Assembly (NCBI GenBank): GCA_036501845.1
Contig: DASXZO010000113.1
Location: 15,421-79,420, forward strand
Source: JBBREP01 sp036501845
Lineage (GTDB): Bacteria; Actinomycetota; Acidimicrobiia; IMCC26256; PALSA-610
Length of the DNA stretch: 64,000 nucleotides
Reading direction: 5' to 3'
Positions 33,712-43,201 of this stretch are shown one piece after another. A program made the position numbers and the translations under genes. Below the pieces are notes generated by a model, which worked only from the letters and a program-made list of their open reading frames with translations, searched no databases and had not been told where the DNA came from. Position 1 is the first letter of the stretch. Each line of letters opens with the position of its first letter.

Positions 33712-36700
33712 ATGGGGACCTGTTCCTTCCGCCGGGTGGTCGCGGAGGCCTCCGCAGTCGTCATCGTCGGCGCGTCGCTCGCGGCGATCGCGGCCAGCCC
33801 GGCGTCAGCGCATTCGGGCACGACGTTCGTGGTGAAGCCGTACGGAACGGTCACCGTGTCGTCGCTACCGACGCCACCGAACGTCGTGGCGCACACGGCA
33901 AGCACCGCCGCGCGGGCGACCTCGCACGTGACCAGCAGCGTGAACCCCGCATTCAATACGCTCGGCCCCAACGACCTCGAGTCGCAAACCAGTCCGACGA
34001 ACTACACGAACCACAAGAACGTGGCCGCCCGCACGGTCGTCGCCAGGAGCGCGACGCAGGTACTCGAAGCGAACGGTCCCGACCTGCGTATCTACGACTC
34101 TTCCGGCACCACGCTTCAGACCGTCGCGATGGCCGACTTCTGGAAGACCGCGAGCAACCTCTTCCCCTCCAGCGACGACATCGCTTTCGACGCGAGCGCC
34201 GGTCGCTACTACATGGCCGGTGACCGTTCGAATGCCGGGCACGACCAACTGATCTTCGCGGTCAGCAACACCTCGGATGCCACTGGTGTGTGGACCCTCT
34301 ACGGTCTCGAGTCGGAACCCAACAAGAACCGCGGGTTCGTCCACGTGCGCGTCGGGTTCGGAAGCGACAAGATCCTCATCGGTGACGACGACGTCGACGG
34401 CGGGCTCTGCTCGACGGGGTGCCGCGACGGCCACCTCGTGGTGCTGCAGCGCAGCGACGCACTGAACCAGGCCGCTCTACGCGGTGTCGACTTCAATCTC
34501 ACGAATGGCGTGGCGCACCCCGAGTTCGTGACGCCTGCAGTCCCCGTACCGCTGCAACAGAAGACCACTGCGTATGCCGCGTACATGGAAACGAACGCGG
34601 GCGGCCATCGCGCCGGCGTGTTCGTGGTCACCGGCACGCCGGCCACCAACAACGCCGATTACAACGAGGTCCTCACCGGCTTCACCAACAACCCGAACGA
34701 CCCCACGACGGCCCGTGAACCGGGGGGCCTCCACCTCCTGCCCTTCGGCTGGGACGACCTCGCCCAGGGGCATGGTGGCATCGCCTTCTCGAGCGTGTCG
34801 CAGTCGCAGGCACTCAGCGGGAGCGGCGTGGTGCTCTGGCTGGCCGACAACGTCGAGTGCAATCCCGGCGGCGGCAACCGGTTGTGCGTCAAGCTCGTGC
34901 GCGTGCAGGTGAACAGTGCCGGCACTTCCGTCAGCGATACGTGGGAGAACACGATCAAGGGCGCGCCGAACGACGACTTCTACTCGCCGTCGGTGGTGGC
35001 TGCGCCGGCGAGCGGCCGGGCGTTCGTCGAGTACACGCACTCCACGACGACACTGCCGCCACGCGCCGAGATAGCCACGTTCGTAGCGTCGGGGACGGCG
35101 ACAATCAACAATCTCCGCGAGGTCTCGTTCGCAGCCGGCACCACGCCGTTCAACGACGGCAATGGCCCGAAGTTTCCCGTGGTCTGGGGATCGTCCACGA
35201 TCGTCGCCGACGACCCGCAAGTGGACACCGTGTGGGCGGCCGGGTTCGCCGCGACGAGCAGCACCAACACCTGGCAGAACCAGGTCGCGCAGTACACGGT
35301 GAATAGTCCGATCCTCTCGAGTCTCTCGCCCGCCGCGGGCCCTCCCGGCACCGCGGTGACCATCGACGGCAGCGGTTTCACGCGGGACGCGATCGTCGCG
35401 TTTGGCGCCGTTCCGTCAACGAACGTGAGGTACAACGGCTCAGGCGAGCTCGTGGCATCGGCACCCGCGCAGCCGGCGGGCAATGTCAACGTGACCGTGA
35501 CGACACCGAAGGGCACGACCGCGGGCTCGATCTACGTGTATCCCGCCGTCGCCTGGACGACGTTGAACGGGTCGGCACAGGTCCAGGCGTTCAACACGAG
35601 CTCGGGGACCGGTCCCACGATCGCGGTCGCGGCCAAGCCACAGGGCATTGCAGCCACACCTGACGGCACACGCGTCGTTGTTGCGACCAGCACGGGCGCA
35701 ACCGTGCTCGACACCGAGACGCACACCGCCGAGGCAACGTTCGCGTTCGCGGGCGCCGACGACGTGGCCATCTCGCCGAACGGCAACTGGGCCTACGTCA
35801 CCACACCGACCGCGCTCCAGGTGATCGACATGACCGGGCCGACGCCGGTCTACGACGGCGGTTTCCCAGTGCCCGGCGCGGGCAAGCTGCACGACGTGGC
35901 GATCACGAGCGACGGCACCCACGCGCTCATCACTGACCCGACCGCCAACAAGCTGTGGAACGTGACCGTGGGCAGCGGCTTCGTGAACCCGTCGCCGTCG
36001 TTCACATCGCCCGAGGCGATCACCGTGCACGGCAACACCGCGTGGCTCACCACAAAGGCAGCCAGCACCGGCTCGCTCATCGAGCTCAATGCGTCGACGC
36101 TCGCGACTCTGGGCACCGACGGCTTCGACGGTGACCCGATGGCTGTCGCGACCAGCCCAGCCGGCGACTACGTATACGTATCGCTCACCAACGCGGGCCG
36201 GATGATGGCGTTCCACCACACGGCGCCCGGCGCGACCACACCTGTCGGCGCGACGACGCTCACGGGTGACGCGCCGCTCGGGCTGGCGGTGTTGCCGAAC
36301 GGTACGGCCGGGTTCGTTGCATTGAACGCCACGACCGCGCCCGCGCAGCTCGAAGTCTTCGCCTCACCGCCGCCAGGAGCCGGGCCGGTGAGCATCAAGG
36401 GCAAGAATCCGTTCGACGTCGCGATCGCTACGCCATTGCCAATCATCTGCGGTGCGCAGAACGTCACGCCACTCACCGTCACGCCAAGTGAGACGGGCTG
36501 GCCGACGCACGACGACTTCTCGGTGATCGCGCAGATCGGTTCGTGCGGCGACGACTCGGGAATGCCGCTCCAGGTGCAGTTCCGCGAAACGTTCACGCCA
36601 CCGACCGGTTGCGTGGCGCCGCCGCCGGGCGTCATCGCCACGACCCTTCCGGTGGGCCACGACCTCGTGCCCGCGCAATATGTGGCGACGCATTGCACCG

Positions 36701-36786
36701 GGAACTGGTCGGTGAAGGTGGTGGTGACCAACACGCTGAGCGGCATCACGATCGCTACCGCAACGGAAGGCTTCGTCGTCAGCTGA
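33712..36786 (+). CDS. Large secreted protein with TIG domain and YVTN-like propeller
   Basis: 1024 residues with a signal peptide (hydrophobic VVIVGASLAAIAA, cleavage near PASA). Residues about 60-530 are a repetitive, probably beta-propeller region of unknown family. Residues about 533-605 form an IPT/TIG immunoglobulin-like domain (SSLSPAAGPPGTAVTIDGSGF). Residues about 615-900 look like a YVTN/WD-type propeller, with repeats such as GIAATPDGTRVVVAT, DVAISPNGNWAYVTT and AVATSPAGDYVYVSL. The end is a cysteine-containing beta domain. There is no cell-wall sorting motif or C-terminal membrane segment, so it is released or held by binding. Its role is probably adhesive or ligand-binding. Confidence 0.8.
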   Translation: MGTCSFRRVVAEASAVVIVGASLAAIAASPASAHSGTTFVVKPYGTVTVSSLPTPPNVVAHTASTAARATSHVTSSVNPAFNTLGPNDLESQTSPTNYTNHKNVAARTVVARSATQVLEANGPDLRIYDSSGTTLQTVAMADFWKTASNLFPSSDDIAFDASAGRYYMAGDRSNAGHDQLIFAVSNTSDATGVWTLYGLESEPNKNRGFVHVRVGFGSDKILIGDDDVDGGLCSTGCRDGHLVVLQRSDALNQAALRGVDFNLTNGVAHPEFVTPAVPVPLQQKTTAYAAYMETNAGGHRAGVFVVTGTPATNNADYNEVLTGFTNNPNDPTTAREPGGLHLLPFGWDDLAQGHGGIAFSSVSQSQALSGSGVVLWLADNVECNPGGGNRLCVKLVRVQVNSAGTSVSDTWENTIKGAPNDDFYSPSVVAAPASGRAFVEYTHSTTTLPPRAEIATFVASGTATINNLREVSFAAGTTPFNDGNGPKFPVVWGSSTIVADDPQVDTVWAAGFAATSSTNTWQNQVAQYTVNSPILSSLSPAAGPPGTAVTIDGSGFTRDAIVAFGAVPSTNVRYNGSGELVASAPAQPAGNVNVTVTTPKGTTAGSIYVYPAVAWTTLNGSAQVQAFNTSSGTGPTIAVAAKPQGIAATPDGTRVVVATSTGATVLDTETHTAEATFAFAGADDVAISPNGNWAYVTTPTALQVIDMTGPTPVYDGGFPVPGAGKLHDVAITSDGTHALITDPTANKLWNVTVGSGFVNPSPSFTSPEAITVHGNTAWLTTKAASTGSLIELNASTLATLGTDGFDGDPMAVATSPAGDYVYVSLTNAGRMMAFHHTAPGATTPVGATTLTGDAPLGLAVLPNGTAGFVALNATTAPAQLEVFASPPPGAGPVSIKGKNPFDVAIATPLPIICGAQNVTPLTVTPSETGWPTHDDFSVIAQIGSCGDDSGMPLQVQFRETFTPPTGCVAPPPGVIATTLPVGHDLVPAQYVATHCTGNWSVKVVVTNTLSGITIATATEGFVVS

Positions 36787-36798
36787 CGTCGCGCCCGG

Positions 36799-37818
36799 TC
36801 ACGAATCCATCCCCATCGTGACCATCACCTTGCCGCAGTCGCGGCTTGCCGACAGCGTGGCAAGGGCGTCGCCGAAGCGGTCGAGCGGCACGCGGTGCGT
36901 GATCATCGGCGAGAGGTCGCGCCGTTGGAGAAGCTCGAGTCCGGCCTCGAAACGCTCGGGGTATTCGATCGAGCCCCGGATCGTGAGTTGCTTGGCCATC
37001 AACAGCATGAACGACACAGGCACCGGGTCGTAGTGCAGCGCGACCACCGAGAGCCGCGCGTCGCGCCGGGCCCGTTCGATGATGGCAGTGATCACCTGCG
37101 GGGCGCCCGACGCCTCGATGAACACGTCGGTGGCCGGCGCCGCACCGAACATCGAGCGCGTGCTTCCGTGCAGTCGCGCGAGCTCGCGCCACACGTCGTC
37201 GGTGGCGGGATCGAGCGCCGCTTCGGCTCCGAGTACCACTGCCAGCTCACGACGTGACGCGCTGAGGTCGACACCCACCACCCGCTCGACGCCCCGGTCG
37301 CGCAACGTGGCGATCGCCGCCAACCCGATCGGGCCACACCCGAACACCGCGACGGTCTCACCCGGCGCCGCGTCCGACTGCTCGACCGCGTGCATGCCCA
37401 CATCGAGCGGTTCGGTGAGCGCGGCGATGTCGAGCGGCACGGCGTCGGGCACCGGGAAGAGGCGCGTGCCGCGCACGGCTTCGCGCACGAGCAACGCCGG
37501 CGTGAGGCCACCTTCGGGCGCGCCGTTCCCGATGCGGCCGAGCTCGTCGTTGCCGGGATGCACGACCACGCGGTCGCCGATCGCCACACCCTCGACGTCG
37601 GATCCGACCCAGTCGACCACGCCGGCCATCTCGTGGCCGAGCGCCATCGGTTCCGGGCCGGGACCGGCGAGACCGCCGTGTGAGATGTAGGAGAGGTCGG
37701 TGCCGCAGATACCGCAGACCGCCACCTGCACCACGACGTCACGTGGGCCGGGATCGGGCGGTGCGACGTCGTCGACGCGCGTGTCGTTCGGGCCGTGCAC
37801 CCGAACCTGGCGCGTCAC
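36799..37818 (-). CDS. Zinc-dependent alcohol dehydrogenase
   Basis: 339 residues of the medium-chain dehydrogenase family. The catalytic zinc site is recognisable: Cys in VCGICGTDL, His-Glu in LGHEMAG; the coenzyme motif GCGPIGLAA lies near residue 160. The structural-zinc cysteine cluster is absent, as in butanediol- or sorbitol-type subgroups. It would oxidise an alcohol to a ketone or aldehyde with NAD(P). The GTG at 37818 overlaps the SDR stop by 4 bp (GTGA). It is the last gene of the operon BVMO-esterase-SDR-ADH. Confidence 0.88.
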   Translation of the reverse strand: MTRQVRVHGPNDTRVDDVAPPDPGPRDVVVQVAVCGICGTDLSYISHGGLAGPGPEPMALGHEMAGVVDWVGSDVEGVAIGDRVVVHPGNDELGRIGNGAPEGGLTPALLVREAVRGTRLFPVPDAVPLDIAALTEPLDVGMHAVEQSDAAPGETVAVFGCGPIGLAAIATLRDRGVERVVGVDLSASRRELAVVLGAEAALDPATDDVWRELARLHGSTRSMFGAAPATDVFIEASGAPQVITAIIERARRDARLSVVALHYDPVPVSFMLLMAKQLTIRGSIEYPERFEAGLELLQRRDLSPMITHRVPLDRFGDALATLSASRDCGKVMVTMGMDS

Positions 37819-38642
37819 CCCATCCAGCCTTGCTTCGCCGCGAACGGCTGGGCGTGCAGTGTGCGGCCCCGCCATTTCTCGGCATCGGCGCTCGTGACGA
37901 GCCACACCGCGACGCGCGCGATCACGTCGGGCGTGGTGCCGGCCCCGGCCACCTCGTCGAACTCGCCGCCGTGCGTCGACTGCATGCGTTCGGTGTGCAC
38001 GAGACCGGGTTCGAGGTTGAAGATGCGCAGACCGTCGGCCGCGTGCTCGGCGTGCAGCACACCGCACGTTCTGTGGAACCCGCCCTTGCTCGCGCCGTAA
38101 CCGAGGCTCCAGCCGCCCGCGCCCACCGGCTTCGGTGGATCGATCATCCCGGCCGCCGACGTGATGTCGAGGATCGTGCCATCGCCGCGTTCGACGAACG
38201 CGGGCAGTAGCGCACGGATGATGCGCCACTGCGCGAGCACGTTGCCGAGCAGCAGGTTGTGAAGCTCGTCCTGCGTGCTCTCGAGGAAGCGCGCATGACG
38301 TCCCGCGCCCTGATAGATCGCGTTGTTCACCAGCACGTCGGGCGCGCCCCATTGTTCGAGCAGGCGCGCGAGCGCCGCGTCGATCGAAGCGTCGTCGAGC
38401 AGATCCATCGGGATGGGCAGGCAGCGGTGGCCCGTGGCTTCGATGGCGGCCTGCGTGGTGTCGAGGCTGCCCGGCAGCACGCGGTCGCTGCCGGCATCGC
38501 GCCCATCGCCTTCGTGCACGGTGCGCGCTGTGATCGCCACGTCGAAACCCGCGCCGGCCAGCGCGATGGCGATCGCCTTGCCGATCCCGCGGCTCGCGCC
38601 CGTCACGAGTGCAGCGCGGGTACGGCCCGTTCGTTCCGCCAT
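37815..38642 (-). CDS. SDR family oxidoreductase
   Basis: 275 residues, classical SDR: ALVTGASRGIGKAIA at residues 11-25, LVNNAIYQ, the serine in ITSAAG and the active-site YGASKGG. A longer loop (DGRDAGSDRVLPGS) follows the second strand. It probably oxidises or reduces a hydroxy or keto intermediate of the BVMO pathway. It begins with an ATG that shares 1 bp with the esterase stop (TGATG) and ends in a 4-bp overlap with the alcohol dehydrogenase gene. Confidence 0.88.
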   Translation of the reverse strand: MAERTGRTRAALVTGASRGIGKAIAIALAGAGFDVAITARTVHEGDGRDAGSDRVLPGSLDTTQAAIEATGHRCLPIPMDLLDDASIDAALARLLEQWGAPDVLVNNAIYQGAGRHARFLESTQDELHNLLLGNVLAQWRIIRALLPAFVERGDGTILDITSAAGMIDPPKPVGAGGWSLGYGASKGGFHRTCGVLHAEHAADGLRIFNLEPGLVHTERMQSTHGGEFDEVAGAGTTPDVIARVAVWLVTSADAEKWRGRTLHAQPFAAKQGWMG

Positions 38643-39583
38643 CAGGCCGGCGCGGTCAGTCGTGGCTTGAGCCACTCGCCCACTGCTCGCGCCCAGCGGC
38701 GCGCGGGGGTGGTGCCCAGGAACATCTGCGCGCCGTGGGGTGCGCCGGCGATCACACACAGGTCGGTGGGCACGCCAGCCTGCGCAAGCTGCGTTGCGTA
38801 GAGCACGTTCTCGTCGCGGAAGCCGTCGGCGCCGCCAGTGATCACGAACGCAGGCGGGAGCCCCGACAGATCGTCGGCGCGCGCCGCGGCTGCGTACATC
38901 GGCACCGCGTCGCTGCCGTAGAGGTCGCCGAGGTAGGCCTGCCAGCCGAAGGTGTTCGACTCGCGCGACCAGATGACCAGGCCGTCGTACTGACTCGACG
39001 CCGTCACCTGCCGGTCGTCGATCATCGGGCACTCGAGCAACTGGAACGCCACGCTCATCTCATCGCGGTCGCGCACGAGCAACGCCAGGCCTGCGCACAG
39101 ACCGCCGCCCGCGCTCACACCGGTGATGCCCACGCGCGTCGGATCGATGCCGAGCTCGCCGGCGTGATCGAACGTCCAGCGCAACGCCGCGTAACAGTCG
39201 TCGAGCGGTCCGGGATACGGCGTCTCGGGCGAGAGCCGGTACTCCACCGATACGCCGACGCAACCGAAGTCCACACAGAGACGGTCGAACTTGGCGTCGT
39301 CCATGTCGTAGGTGCCGAGGATGTAGCCGCCGCCGTGGATCGAGAAGAGGCACGCCGCGGGCCCGGCGAGTTGCTTCGGGCGGTGCACTCGTACCACCAC
39401 ATAGGGGTCGTCGCTCACCACGTGGTCGATCCGTTCGACGTTGTCGGAGAGCGGCGGCGCCAGCGCTGCGAACGTGTCGCCCCGCGCCGAACGCATCTCG
39501 GCAAGTGCCTCGTGCGTGAGCGCGAACGTCGGGATCGAACCGGCGAGCGGTACGAGTTCGGGGTGGAGCTCCACGGTGGTCAT
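38642..39583 (-). CDS. HSL-family alpha/beta hydrolase (esterase)
   Basis: 313 residues of the hormone-sensitive-lipase group: oxyanion motif SIHGGGYILG, nucleophile Ser in GVSAGGG, acid in GGADGFRDEN and His in GAPHGAQ. This set defines a carboxylesterase. Its gene lies between the BVMO gene and an SDR gene, with 1-bp overlaps (TGATG) on both sides. BVMO product esters or lactones are the natural substrate, as in known ketone-degradation operons with a BVMO and an esterase. Confidence 0.9.
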   Translation of the reverse strand: MTTVELHPELVPLAGSIPTFALTHEALAEMRSARGDTFAALAPPLSDNVERIDHVVSDDPYVVVRVHRPKQLAGPAACLFSIHGGGYILGTYDMDDAKFDRLCVDFGCVGVSVEYRLSPETPYPGPLDDCYAALRWTFDHAGELGIDPTRVGITGVSAGGGLCAGLALLVRDRDEMSVAFQLLECPMIDDRQVTASSQYDGLVIWSRESNTFGWQAYLGDLYGSDAVPMYAAAARADDLSGLPPAFVITGGADGFRDENVLYATQLAQAGVPTDLCVIAGAPHGAQMFLGTTPARRWARAVGEWLKPRLTAPA

Positions 39584-41529
39584 CAGCGGATCACGTACTC
39601 CTGCGGATCAACGGTGCGCGTCCATGCCCAGTAGGTCTCGATCGGCCACGGCGAGAGGGTGAAGATCTTGCCGTTGCGGTTCTTGTAGTGGCTGTGTTCG
39701 ACGGAGGCGTGGGCCCACACCATCTGGCCGATCTCGCCCACGTAGCGCGCCGCGTAGTCGTCGTGCACGTCGCTGCGCACCTCGATCGAGGTGGCGTCGT
39801 GCTGCAGCACTTCGTGGATCGCGTCCATCGCCAAACGCATCTGGCATTCGGAGTGGAAAATGATGCTGGCACCGTGCGCCAGATTGGTGCCCGGCCCGTA
39901 GAGGCAGAACAGGTTGGGGAAGTTCGGCATCGTGATGCCGAGGTGCGCGGTCGGCTCGTCGCCCCACTGCTCGCGCAGCGACACGCCGTCGCGGCCGGTG
40001 AAGTCGATCGGTGCGAGATACTCCACGTGGCGGAAGCCGGTGGCGAAGCAGAGAATGTCGGCGTCGTAGTGCTCGCCGGCGCTCGTGACGATGCCGGTCG
40101 CGTCGATGCGCTCGATCGGCGTGCGCACGAAGTCGACGTTCGGCTTCTTGAGCGCTCCGAGCCACGACCCGTTGTCCTGCAAAATGCGCTTCGCCATCGG
40201 CGGGTAGGGCGGCACCGACTTCTCGACGAGATCGGGACGGCCGTCGAGCTGCATCGTGATCCATTGCGTGAGCGCTTCGCGCCGGCGCGCGCTCATCGGG
40301 TTGATCGCCTGCCCGTCGGAATCGTCGAACGCCGGGTCGCGCCGGTACGACTCGACGCCAATGCCGATGCCGGGCCAGATCATCAAGAACCGGAACCAGC
40401 GGCCGTAGAACGGCAGGTGGCGCATCGCCCAACGGTCGCCTTCGGGCACCGGTGCGTGGTACACGGGATTGGGGAACATCCACTGCGCGGTGCGCTGGAA
40501 GATCATGAGCCGCTCGACGTCGTCGACAATCGTCGGCGCGATCTGGAAACCGGTCGCGCCGGCACCGACGAGCGCGACGCGCTTCCCGCGGATGTCGAGA
40601 TCGGCCGGCCACTTCGTGGAGTGGAACGCCGGGCCGGCGAACGTGTCGATGCCGGGGATGTCGGGCAGGCGCGGCAGGCTCAACGCGCCGACCGCGCTGA
40701 TTACGAAGCGCGCGTCGATCACGTCGTCGTTGCCGTCGGCGTCGCGCAGGTGCACACGCCAGCGCGCCGCCTCGTCGTCCCACACCGCCGCCGTGACCTC
40801 GGTGTTGAAGCGGCAGTGCGGGCGCAGCTCGTGCTTGTCGAGGATGCGGGTGAAGTAGTCGAGCAACTCGGGCTGGCGGCAGAAGTACTCGCTCCAGTGC
40901 TCGGCTGGCTCGAACGAGTAGCAGTAGTGGTGGCTTCCCACGTCGACGCGCGCGCCGGGATAGCGATTGTGGCGCCACGTGCCGCCCGGACCGTCGAGCT
41001 TCTCCACCATCGTGAACGGCACGCCGGCCTGCGCCAGACGGATCGCGGCGAGCAGCCCCGATTCACCGGCGCCGATGACCACGGTGTGCGCCGCCTGTTT
41101 CGCGGTTTCGTTGATGTCGTCGCCCCAGGTGATCGCGTCGGGGTCGCCCCCGTCGAGCGCGAGGTCGTGCAGCATCATCGTGCCGCGCTCCTCGTTCACC
41201 GGTGCCGCAGCAACGAACTCCATCATTTCCCAGACCAGCTCGCGCGACAGCGCCTTCGGTTCGCAACCGCCGTCGCGATACGCGGCGATCGCGGGAAGCG
41301 CTCGGGCGCGCACGTCGGCCAACCACTCCTTCGGCATCGCGCTCTGGAAGTCGGTGGCCGTCGCCACGCGCGGGCGCGCTTCGCCGCGTATCCACGAGGG
41401 GTCACCCGTCATGTGCACGAGCGAGCAGAGCAGCGCGGGCACGCTCACGTCGTCGAGCGCCGCGGCGATCGCGGCGTCGCCGTCGGTGAATGGCGCGCCG
41501 GCGTGCGGATTGCGGGGCCCGTCCGTCAC
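39583..41529 (-). CDS. Type I Baeyer-Villiger monooxygenase with N-terminal extension
   Basis: 648 residues. It has FAD motif GAGESG (153-158), fingerprint FAGPAFHSTKWP (297-308) and NADPH motif VGAGATG. About 145 residues precede the FAD domain. Such an extension is known in hydroxyacetophenone-type and some actinobacterial BVMOs. It oxidises a ketone to an ester. The start GTG at 41529 is preceded by CATACT 6 nt upstream; another in-frame start 11 codons earlier is less likely. It is the first gene of the operon with esterase, SDR and alcohol dehydrogenase. Confidence 0.9.
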   Translation of the reverse strand: MTDGPRNPHAGAPFTDGDAAIAAALDDVSVPALLCSLVHMTGDPSWIRGEARPRVATATDFQSAMPKEWLADVRARALPAIAAYRDGGCEPKALSRELVWEMMEFVAAAPVNEERGTMMLHDLALDGGDPDAITWGDDINETAKQAAHTVVIGAGESGLLAAIRLAQAGVPFTMVEKLDGPGGTWRHNRYPGARVDVGSHHYCYSFEPAEHWSEYFCRQPELLDYFTRILDKHELRPHCRFNTEVTAAVWDDEAARWRVHLRDADGNDDVIDARFVISAVGALSLPRLPDIPGIDTFAGPAFHSTKWPADLDIRGKRVALVGAGATGFQIAPTIVDDVERLMIFQRTAQWMFPNPVYHAPVPEGDRWAMRHLPFYGRWFRFLMIWPGIGIGVESYRRDPAFDDSDGQAINPMSARRREALTQWITMQLDGRPDLVEKSVPPYPPMAKRILQDNGSWLGALKKPNVDFVRTPIERIDATGIVTSAGEHYDADILCFATGFRHVEYLAPIDFTGRDGVSLREQWGDEPTAHLGITMPNFPNLFCLYGPGTNLAHGASIIFHSECQMRLAMDAIHEVLQHDATSIEVRSDVHDDYAARYVGEIGQMVWAHASVEHSHYKNRNGKIFTLSPWPIETYWAWTRTVDPQEYVIR

Positions 41530-41580
41530 CGCCGAAGTATGGCAGCCGCGCCGTGACGGCAACTACTACGGCTACTACGA

Positions 41581-42510
41581 CTACTCCGGCACGCGGTAGT
41601 AGTGCTCCACGTCGAGGTCGTCGAGCAGCGTGGGACCGGTAGGTTCCCAGCCGAGCAACTCGCGCGTGATCGTCGCGGTCGCGGGGCTGTCGAGTCCGGC
41701 GAAGTGGCCGAGCGGCCCGAAGTGGGCGACCGCCTCGGCCGCGCTCAGCGACGTGGTCGGCACGCCGAGGTGATGCCCGATCGCTTCGGCAATCGCACGA
41801 AAGGCAACGCCTTCGTCACCCACCGCGTGCAGCACCGACCCGGATGGCGCGGCCTCGACGGCGAGGCGAGTCAAGCGGGCCGCGTCCGATCGGTGCACCG
41901 CGGGCCAGCGGTTGTCGCCGTCACCCACGTAGGCCGACACGCCGTGCGCGCGTGCGATGGCCACGAACGTTGCGACGAAGCCGTGATCGCCGTCGCCGTG
42001 CACCGTGGGCGGGTAGCGCAACACCGACGAGCGCACACCGGTGCCGGCCAACGACAGCGTGAACAGTGCAGTGGCGGCGCGCCGCACTGCGGGATTGCCG
42101 CGCGCCTGCTCGCTCGGCACCAAGCCGTCGTCCTCGGTGGCGACGCGACCGGCCTTCATGCCGAGCATGCCCGAGGCGAGCACGATCGGGCGGTCCGACT
42201 CTGCGAGTGCCGCGCCCATCGCCTCCACGGCTCGGCGGTCGGCCGCGGCGGCGGCGGCGAAGTCGCCCTGCGCGAAGGCCACGTCGTGCTGGAACGCGAG
42301 ATGGATCACGCCGTCGGAGTCGGCGGCCGCTTTGGCCAGGCCGGCGGGGTCGTCGAGGTCGCCGCGCTGCACCAGGGCGCCGGCTGCCTCCAACTGCGCG
42401 GCCGACGCATCGGATCGGGCCAAACCCACCACTTCGTGGCCTGCGCCCAGCAACTCGGGCACCACGCCCGATCCGATCCAGCCCGACGCGCCGGTGACGA
42501 AGATTCGCAT
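41581..42510 (-). CDS. Extended/atypical SDR, NAD(P)-dependent epimerase-like
   Basis: 309 residues. The N-terminal Rossmann motif TGASGWIGSGV at residues 6-16 matches extended SDRs of the NAD-dependent epimerase/dehydratase type. Further features are RGDLDDPAGLAKA and VIHLAFQHD, LRYPPTVHGDGDHGF and the C-terminal GPTLLDDL. The usual YxxxK is not clear, so it may be a reductase-like atypical member. GGAGGG lies 6 nt before the ATG. It is divergent from a TetR regulator whose candidate operators lie in the shared gap, so it is the likely target. Confidence 0.8.
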   Translation of the reverse strand: MRIFVTGASGWIGSGVVPELLGAGHEVVGLARSDASAAQLEAAGALVQRGDLDDPAGLAKAAADSDGVIHLAFQHDVAFAQGDFAAAAAADRRAVEAMGAALAESDRPIVLASGMLGMKAGRVATEDDGLVPSEQARGNPAVRRAATALFTLSLAGTGVRSSVLRYPPTVHGDGDHGFVATFVAIARAHGVSAYVGDGDNRWPAVHRSDAARLTRLAVEAAPSGSVLHAVGDEGVAFRAIAEAIGHHLGVPTTSLSAAEAVAHFGPLGHFAGLDSPATATITRELLGWEPTGPTLLDDLDVEHYYRVPE

Positions 42511-42530
42511 CGCGATCCCTCCATGGGTTC

Positions 42531-42576
42531 GATGTCAGTAACTGCCATCACACGGTACGCTTGATGTCAGTCACTG
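42531..42576. promoter_or_regulatory. Two TetR operator candidates, GATGTCAGTNACTG direct repeats
   Basis: GATGTCAGTAACTG (42531-42544) and GATGTCAGTCACTG (42563-42576) differ at one base. Each contains the small palindrome CAGTNACTG. They lie 32 bp apart, about three helical turns, in the gap between the divergent epimerase and TetR genes. The second copy lies 11 bp before the hexamer of the TetR gene. Confidence 0.75.
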
Positions 42577-42587
42577 TCAACACGGTC

Positions 42588-42593
42588 TACGCT
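42588..42593 (+). promoter_or_regulatory. TANNNT promoter hexamer (TACGCT), leaderless start
   Basis: TACGCT is 7 nt before the GTG at 42601. Confidence 0.5.
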
Positions 42594-42600
42594 GCGTCCC

Positions 42601-43170
42601 GTGGGTCGATGGGAACCCGACAGCCGCGGCCGTTTGCAGGAAGCCGCACTCGCCCTGTTCTCCGAGCGCGGCTTCGACCAGACCACGGCCGCGCAGATCG
42701 CGGCGCGCGCCGGGCTCACCGAACGCACCTTCTTCCGGCACTTCGCCGACAAGCGCGAGGTGCTGTTTGGCGGGTCGGCGATCCTGCGCGAGCGCATCGT
42801 CACCGGCGTCGCCGATGCGCCGGCCGACGCCGGGCCGCTCGACGCGGTCGCAGGTGGGCTCGACGCTGCCGCCGCGATGCTCGGCGAGTCGCGCAGGGAG
42901 TTGGCGCGACTGCGTCACGAGGTGATCGTGGCCACGCCCGACCTGCGCGAGCGCGAGCTCGCCAAGCTGGCCGACTATGCCAACGCGGTCACCGCCGCGC
43001 TCCTCGAGCGAGGCGTGCGCCAGCCGCAGGCGACGCTCGCCGCCGAAGCCGGCATGACGGTGTTGCGCGTCGCGGTCGAACAATGGGTGCGCGACGACGG
43101 CGACCGCGAACTCCCGTCAATCATGCGCGAATCGGTTGCCGAGCTGCGCGCGGTCACCGAGCGAGCATGA
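42601..43170 (+). CDS. TetR-family transcriptional regulator
   Basis: 189 residues. The N-terminal helix-turn-helix is clear: LQEAALALFSERGFDQTTAAQIAARAGLTERTFFRHFADKREVLF, residues about 9-55. The C-terminal ligand domain is helical and unassigned. It probably represses itself and the divergent epimerase-like gene through the paired CAGTNACTG sites. Start GTG (GRWEPDSRGR) follows from the leaderless hexamer at 42588. An inverted repeat separates it from the convergent SnoaL-like gene. Confidence 0.9.
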   Translation: MGRWEPDSRGRLQEAALALFSERGFDQTTAAQIAARAGLTERTFFRHFADKREVLFGGSAILRERIVTGVADAPADAGPLDAVAGGLDAAAAMLGESRRELARLRHEVIVATPDLRERELAKLADYANAVTAALLERGVRQPQATLAAEAGMTVLRVAVEQWVRDDGDRELPSIMRESVAELRAVTERA

Positions 43171-43201
43171 GCGTCAACGCGCACCGGCACCAGTGACGCT
43201 C
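43169..43201. terminator. 8-bp inverted repeat between convergent genes
   Basis: GAGCGTCA (43169-43176) pairs with TGACGCTC (43194-43201) across a 17-nt loop. It spans both stop codons of the convergent TetR and SnoaL-like genes and could terminate from both sides. There is no T-tract. Confidence 0.4.

Noticed and set aside
41535..41600. CTACTACGGCTACTACGACTACT repetition upstream of the BVMO operon
   Set aside because: It is a short irregular run of CTAC and GACT units with no clean period, so I do not call it a tandem repeat.
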